Shown here piece after piece: positions 59,775 through 64,000 of a stretch of 64,000 bases of DNA; positions within the stretch are counted from its first letter, which is position 1, and each line of letters opens with the position of its first letter. The stretch is from positions 744,001-808,000 of the forward strand of contig NZ_JAUSQU010000001.1 in assembly GCF_030811455.1 (NCBI RefSeq), in the 5' to 3' direction. The stretch is from Streptosporangium lutulentum (GTDB lineage: Bacteria > Actinomycetota > Actinomycetes > Streptosporangiales > Streptosporangiaceae). The position numbers were made by a program, and so were the translations under genes. The notes under the pieces were generated by a model that saw only the letters and a list, made by a program, of their open reading frames with translations, was not told where the DNA came from and made no database searches.

Positions 59775-60536
59775 TCAGCTGACAGGTGTGAGATCGGGTG
59801 CGCGCCGCGCCCGGGTGGGGCGCTTCCTCGTGCGGCCGCGCTCCAGCCACCACTCGACGACCAGAAGGATCACCGTCCACCCCAGCCAGCCGGACAGGCC
59901 GGAGATGGTCCAGGTGAACATCGTCTCGTTGCCCTGGAACGTGGTCTCCAATGACGGGCCGAGCGCCACGGTCACGATCACTCCCCAGATCCGGTTCGTG
60001 AGGATGGAGAACGTCAGCGCGAAGCTGCGCAGCATCCAGCGCCGGTGCTCGACGTACCGCCGCTGCCGGGCCATCCGGTAACCGGTGGCGGTGAACGCCA
60101 GCCACAGCAGCGCGAGCATCACGTTGCTGACCGCCAGCACCGGCCCGAACGGTGTGAGCGCCCCGATGACCAGCCCCGTCAGCCCGGCCGGCAGCACACC
60201 GGCGAAGACGTAGGTCCGGCCGAGGTACCGGTGGACGACCGGATGGCGCTGACGGAACCAGGGCCACACCTGCATGAAGCAGGTGAGCATCGCGATCGAG
60301 GAGAACATGACGTGGGCCACCAGCAGGGGGTAGTGCGCGGGGAACCCGGGGGGCTGGGGAACCCGCGACTGGGCGGGGTCGCCGATGAGATACGGCGGTA
60401 ACGAGAACGCGAGGAACAGGACCACCACGAGGCCCAGCGGTGCCATCCACGGACGCTGCCACCAGCGCCTGCGCTCGGCGGCCGGGAGCGAGGTGTCACC
60501 GGCGGGGGGCGGCGGGTTTTCCGCGGTCGTGCGCAT
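59775..60536 (-). CDS. DUF2306-family membrane protein
   Basis: The 253-residue protein has about seven hydrophobic segments (LGLVVVLFLAFSLPPYLIG; LLVAHVMFSSIAMLTCFMQV; FAGVLPAGLTGLVIGALTP; VMLALLWLAFTATGYRMA). HRYLGRTYVFAG and the RHPVVHRYLGR basic loop are typical of DUF2306. Possible heme or quinone link through His residues. It faces a TetR gene, and its promoter overlaps the operator array. Confidence 0.85.
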   Translation of the reverse strand: MRTTAENPPPPAGDTSLPAAERRRWWQRPWMAPLGLVVVLFLAFSLPPYLIGDPAQSRVPQPPGFPAHYPLLVAHVMFSSIAMLTCFMQVWPWFRQRHPVVHRYLGRTYVFAGVLPAGLTGLVIGALTPFGPVLAVSNVMLALLWLAFTATGYRMARQRRYVEHRRWMLRSFALTFSILTNRIWGVIVTVALGPSLETTFQGNETMFTWTISGLSGWLGWTVILLVVEWWLERGRTRKRPTRARRAPDLTPVS

Positions 60537-60554
60537 GAGGGCTCCGATCGGTGG

Positions 60555-60641
60555 ACAGACGATGCGTATGACGTACGCTGAGCGTAGATGATACGCAGAG
60601 CGTATGAAATACGCTAAGCGTATGAAATACGCAGACCGCTA
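60555..60641. promoter_or_regulatory. Five-unit 18-bp operator array for a TetR regulator
   Basis: ATACGC-3-GCGTAT palindromes sit at 60591-60605 (ATACGCAGAGCGTAT) and 60609-60623 (ATACGCTAAGCGTAT), with TACGC-3-GCGTA at 60574-60586. Centres are at 60580, 60598 and 60616. Degenerate units centred at 60562 and 60634 retain one half-site each, so five units share an 18-base period. The array spans the gap between the DUF2306 gene and the TetR gene. Confidence 0.85.
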
Positions 60642-60652
60642 GGATGACTGCG

Positions 60653-61399
60653 ATGAGCGAGAACACCGAGGGCGAGCTGCCCCGCACGCTGGAAGTCCTC
60701 TGGGGCCGTTCGCGACAGCGCGCCAGAGGTCCGGCGCAGGCCCTCAGCCTGGAGCGGATCGTGGCGACGGCCATCGACCTCGCCGACGCCGAGGGCATGT
60801 CGGCCCTGTCCATGGCGCGCCTCGCCGAGCGGCTGGGCTGCGCCACGATGTCGCTGTATCGGCACGTCGCGAACAAGGACGAGCTGCAGGTGTTCATGCT
60901 GGACGCCGCCCCGGGACCGCCTCCGGAGTTCGACACCGCACCGGCCGACTGGCGCGCGGCGCTGTCGGAGTGGGCCCTCGGTCTGCTCGGCGTCTACCAC
61001 CGCCATCCGTGGATCCTGCGGGTCGCCGTCGATCCGCCACTGGACCCCGGGCAACTCGCCTGGATGGACGCGGGTCTGCGCACGCTCGGCGGCACGGCAC
61101 TGCGTCCGCACGACAAGATGTCGGTGGTCCTGCTGGTGACGCACTACGTACGAGGCGAGGCGCAGATCTCGGCGAACCCGCTCCGGGCCGGCGCCGACGG
61201 GGCGGAGGCCATGGGGGAGTACGGCGAGATCCTCGCCCGTCTGGTGGACACCGAACGGTTCCCCGCCCTGGCCGAGGTCGTCGCCGCCGGTGGCCTTGCC
61301 GAGGACGACGACCCGCTGGCCGACTTCAGGTCCGGTCTGGAGTGCGTCCTCGACGGCGTGGACGTGAGGGTGCGAGCCGCCCAGGAGGCGAGCCAATAG
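60653..61399 (+). CDS. TetR-family regulator with operator array
   Basis: ATG 60653 is chosen because AGGA lies 8 bases before it; ATG 60644 is an alternative. The protein has 248 residues. The helix-turn-helix is near 28-75 (ALSLERIVATAIDLADAEGM; MARLAERLGCATMSLYRHVANKDEL). The ligand domain is of the TetR_C_1 type (tetracycline-repressor-like). It is divergent from DUF2306 and probably represses it and itself from the array at 60555-60641. The repetition suggests cooperative binding. Confidence 0.92.
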   Translation: MSENTEGELPRTLEVLWGRSRQRARGPAQALSLERIVATAIDLADAEGMSALSMARLAERLGCATMSLYRHVANKDELQVFMLDAAPGPPPEFDTAPADWRAALSEWALGLLGVYHRHPWILRVAVDPPLDPGQLAWMDAGLRTLGGTALRPHDKMSVVLLVTHYVRGEAQISANPLRAGADGAEAMGEYGEILARLVDTERFPALAEVVAAGGLAEDDDPLADFRSGLECVLDGVDVRVRAAQEASQ

Positions 61400-61755
61400 C
61401 CCCGTACGGCCCGGTCCTGCCGAAGCCACGGCCGGGGGCGAAGCAGCCGGAAGCAACGGAGCGGAGAACCTCCGGCCGGGGATGCTTCGGCGGGTTCTCC
61501 GCCGACGCGCCGGCGGGCCGGATCGGTGACCGCGGCGCCAAGGTCGTCATCACCGCCGACGGCGGTTGCCGGCGAGGCGCCCCGTCGTCGCTCAGGCCGT
61601 CGCGGCGACCGGCCGGCAGCTGACACCACGGCCGGGCCCCTCCCCGAGCCGGGGGTCTGGTGGCAGCGCGAACGAAGCATCAGCCGGCCGTCGAGACGGT
61701 GTCCGCGGATCGCATGATATTTGTCGATCTGCCGGTTCGGATTCTCCGAAGAGTT
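61400..61755. other. Convergent gap between TetR and methyltransferase genes
   Basis: This 356-base region contains the stem-loop above and GC-rich repeats without recognisable coding sense. Confidence 0.55.
61461..61502. terminator. Stem-loop after the TetR gene
   Basis: GCGGAGAACC (61461-61470) pairs with GGTTCTCCGC (61493-61502) over a 22-base loop. It lies 62 bases after the TetR stop. Confidence 0.55.
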
Positions 61756-62604
61756 TCAGCGGAGCTCTTGTTTCGACGCGCGCAGGGAGTAGACCAGCGG
61801 CACCTGTGGCCGCCCGGCGGGGATGCGATAGATGCCCTGCGTGGTCTGCTGCAGGACGGGGAACTGCGGGTAGAACGTGAAGGCGTGCTCGTGCAGGAAC
61901 TCCAGGCGCAGGCCGGACGCGATGAGCGTGCTGACCACGTCACCGAGTCCGTGCTGCCACTGCACGCTGCGGTTGGCCGTGGTCGGCGCGTCCTGGTCGG
62001 CGTAGCTGCCCGGTTCGTCGGCCACGGTGGCCTCGCGCAGGAAGTAGTCGCGCGTGACCGTCCGGCCGTCCTTGCCCAGGACGTCCGCGATCGGGTGACG
62101 TTCGACGAGGTAGAGGAAACCGCCGGGCGCCACCAGCGAGGCCACGGTCCGCGCCCACAGGCCGAGATCCGGGAGCCAGCACAGGGCGCCGATCCCGGTG
62201 TAGACGATGTCGAACGTCTTCTCTCCCAGAACCCGTTCGGCGTCGTAGACGTCGGCGGCCACGAAGCGGGCGTCGGCCACGCCGATCCCGGCGGCGAGCG
62301 TCCGGGCCTTCTCGACGGCCGGTTCGGAGAAGTCCAGGCCGGTGACCCGGGCTCCGCGCCGGGCCCAGGAGAGGGTGTCCAACCCGATCCCGCACTGCAG
62401 GTGCAGCAGGGTCTTGCCCGTGACGTCGCCGACCTCGGAGGCCTCGAAGGGGCGCAGGGTGTCACGACCGTCCTGAAAGCCGGAGACGTCGAAGAGCTCA
62501 CCGGAGGCATGCAGCGGTACGCGCTCATCCCACCAGGCGCGGTTGCTCTCCCGCCACCCGAGGCGAGCGGAGGAGTGCCGTTGCGCGGGGTCAGGAGTCG
62601 TCAT
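61756..62604 (-). CDS. SAM-dependent class I methyltransferase
   Basis: The 282-residue protein has motif I LLHLQCGIGLDTLSWARRGA and downstream LDFSEPAVEKAR. FDIVYTGIGALCWLPD supplies motif II, and LVAPGGFLYLVERHPI the post-II strand. No substrate is indicated. It is divergent from the GMC oxidoreductase with 147 bases between. Confidence 0.88.
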   Translation of the reverse strand: MTTPDPAQRHSSARLGWRESNRAWWDERVPLHASGELFDVSGFQDGRDTLRPFEASEVGDVTGKTLLHLQCGIGLDTLSWARRGARVTGLDFSEPAVEKARTLAAGIGVADARFVAADVYDAERVLGEKTFDIVYTGIGALCWLPDLGLWARTVASLVAPGGFLYLVERHPIADVLGKDGRTVTRDYFLREATVADEPGSYADQDAPTTANRSVQWQHGLGDVVSTLIASGLRLEFLHEHAFTFYPQFPVLQQTTQGIYRIPAGRPQVPLVYSLRASKQELR

Positions 62605-62751
62605 GGGGACAGAACGATATCGTGCCGCGCCCGAGAGCGTCCGGGCGGCATCCGAGAGAGTGGGATAAATTCACCCTTATCGTCCTGTTTCTGATGAAGA
62701 TTCCGATGTATGCCGAAGGCGTGGTGTTCGCCGGAGTAAGGGGGATTCGCG

Positions 62752-64000
62752 ATGGACGATTACGACGTCGTCGTCGTGGGTGCGGGGACGGCCGGCTGCG
62801 TGATGGCCGCACGGTTGTCGGAGGACGCCGGCGTGCGCGTGCTCCTGCTGGAGGCCGGCGCGCGGAAGCCGTTGGAGACGAGGCCGCCCGACTGGCTGAG
62901 CCTGCAGGGGACGTCGGCGGACTGGGCCGGCACCTCGGTGGTGCAGGCCGCGACGGGGACGAGGATTCCCTGGCCGCGTGGGCGTGGTCTCGGCGGGTCC
63001 TCGGCCATCAACGGCATGGTGTTCGTCCGCAGTCATCGTTCGAGTTATGACAGATGGGTGGAAGCCGGCGCCGAGGGCTGGGGATTCGACGACCTGCTTC
63101 CGTACATGCGGCGCAGCGAGCACGCGGAAGGACGCGATCCCGCGCTCCGGGGTGCCGGCGGCCCGCTGACGGTGAGCCCGCCGTCACCACTTCATCCCGT
63201 GTCGGAGGCCGCGCTGGCCGGGGTCGCCCAACTCGGTTACCGGGCGGCGACGGACATCAACGGCGGCATGGAGGAAGGGTTCGGCCTGACGGACCAGAAC
63301 ATCGTCGGCGGCAGGCGGCAGAGCGCCGCCGACGCCTATCTCGTTCCGGTGCTGGACCGCCCCAACCTCACGGTGCTGACCGGCGCGCCGGCGCACCGGG
63401 TGCGGGTGGCGGCCGGACGCTGCACCGGTGTGGAGTACGGCGTGGGCGGCGAGGTGTTCACGGCGGGGTGCCGGGGAGAGGTCGTGCTGACCGCGGGCAC
63501 GGTGGGATCCGCGCAGTTGCTGATGCAGTCCGGCATCGGCCCCGGGGCCCACCTGCGCGAGGTCGGAGTGGAGGTTCTCCTCGACCTCCCAGGGGTCGGG
63601 GCGAACCTGCAGGACCACCCCAGGTCCATGGTCGTCTACAGCCCGGCGCGCCCGATCCCGGCCACCGTGAACGGCCACGGCGAGGTGATCGGTCTGATCC
63701 GCAGCGACCCCGCCCTGGACGCACCGGATCTCCAGCTCCAGGTCATGGCGATTCCGTACTTCGCCCCCTCGCTGCCGCCCGAACTGCCCACCCCCGGCCA
63801 GGGGTATTCGATCGCCTTCTCCGCGATGGCTCCCCGCAGCCGCGGCTCGGTCCGGCTGGCCGGCGCCGGGCCGGGAACGGCCCCCCTGCTGGATCCGAAC
63901 TACTACGGCGACCCGCACGACCTGGAGGTGATGACCGTGGGGCTGCGCGTCGCCCGCGCGATCGGGTGCACGGCCGCCCTGGACGCGTGGCGCGGCGCGG
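62752..64000 (+). CDS. GMC-family flavin oxidoreductase (choline dehydrogenase-like), partial
   Basis: ATG 62752 follows AAGGGGG, and the frame is open to the window end (416 codons visible). The dinucleotide motif is VVVGAGTAGCVMAARLSE (about 7-24). The first signature is GRGLGGSSAINGMVF and the second is LTAGTVGSAQLLMQSGIGP. GVGANLQDHP follows. The C-terminal catalytic His pair would be beyond the window. Members oxidise alcohols (choline, glucose-type sugars). Divergent with the methyltransferase gene. Confidence 0.93.
   Translation, partial: MDDYDVVVVGAGTAGCVMAARLSEDAGVRVLLLEAGARKPLETRPPDWLSLQGTSADWAGTSVVQAATGTRIPWPRGRGLGGSSAINGMVFVRSHRSSYDRWVEAGAEGWGFDDLLPYMRRSEHAEGRDPALRGAGGPLTVSPPSPLHPVSEAALAGVAQLGYRAATDINGGMEEGFGLTDQNIVGGRRQSAADAYLVPVLDRPNLTVLTGAPAHRVRVAAGRCTGVEYGVGGEVFTAGCRGEVVLTAGTVGSAQLLMQSGIGPGAHLREVGVEVLLDLPGVGANLQDHPRSMVVYSPARPIPATVNGHGEVIGLIRSDPALDAPDLQLQVMAIPYFAPSLPPELPTPGQGYSIAFSAMAPRSRGSVRLAGAGPGTAPLLDPNYYGDPHDLEVMTVGLRVARAIGCTAALDAWRGA

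Noticed and set aside
1..64000. tRNA, rRNA and riboswitches
   Set aside because: No TpsiC-loop or conserved riboswitch cores were seen by eye; a covariance search would be needed to exclude weaker ones.

Overview
This window looks like chromosome from a very GC-rich filamentous actinomycete. I infer the order Streptosporangiales (Streptosporangium or Nonomuraea type) from the codon bias, the actinobacterial forms of the families, the class III lanthipeptide locus and the WXG100-like toxin architecture. No rRNA, tRNA or CRISPR array was seen. The two outermost genes, a thiamine-diphosphate enzyme on the left and a GMC oxidoreductase on the right, run off the window.

Region 1 (1-11.9 kb) is mostly housekeeping: the TPP enzyme, a relic of a GH15 glycosidase, an LCP cell-wall ligase, two alpha/beta hydrolases, the sbcD-sbcC nuclease pair and a ThrE-type exporter. 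It ends in a perfect 52-bp palindrome and a Tn3 transposase remnant. Region 2 (12.3-18.0 kb) is a four-gene WXG100-type polymorphic toxin operon: a YbaB-like protein, a small WXG100/EspC-like partner, a 1427-residue toxin whose C-terminus carries the R-S-E triad of an arginine-type ADP-ribosyltransferase, and a candidate immunity protein one base downstream.

Region 3 (18.2-28.4 kb) is a complete class III lanthipeptide locus. On the minus strand lie a small histidine kinase, LanKC synthetase, three tandem precursors with identical cores, a strong stem-loop, two ABC half-transporters and a prolyl oligopeptidase. A LuxR-type response regulator faces them from the far end. The precursors have two S/T-x2-S/T-x3-C motifs, as expected for labionin-type rings, and a leader with one proline, which suggests where the prolyl oligopeptidase cuts.

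Region 4 (28.6-38.8 kb) holds single genes: M50 protease, amidohydrolase, SnoaL-like protein, CorA, a fused alpha-beta 2-oxoacid dehydrogenase E1, a secreted three-repeat protein, a universal stress protein, a VOC protein, an HTH protein and an AraC relic. Region 5 (38.9-45.3 kb) is a branched-chain (leucine-type) catabolic operon: carboxylase beta and alpha subunits, HMG-CoA lyase and acyl-CoA dehydrogenase, divergent from a TetR regulator with two matching candidate operators.

Region 6 (45.3-50.2 kb) is scarred by mobile DNA: an integrase tail fused to an ISL3 transposase fragment, a TetR/FMN-reductase/aldo-keto-reductase set, and an intact IS5-family element that appears to split a reading frame. 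Region 7 (50.3-64 kb) holds an M14 carboxypeptidase, several small hypothetical genes, an APH-like kinase, a nucleosidase, a GT4 glycosyltransferase, a DUF2306 membrane protein facing a TetR gene across a five-unit 18-bp operator array, a methyltransferase and the partial GMC oxidoreductase.
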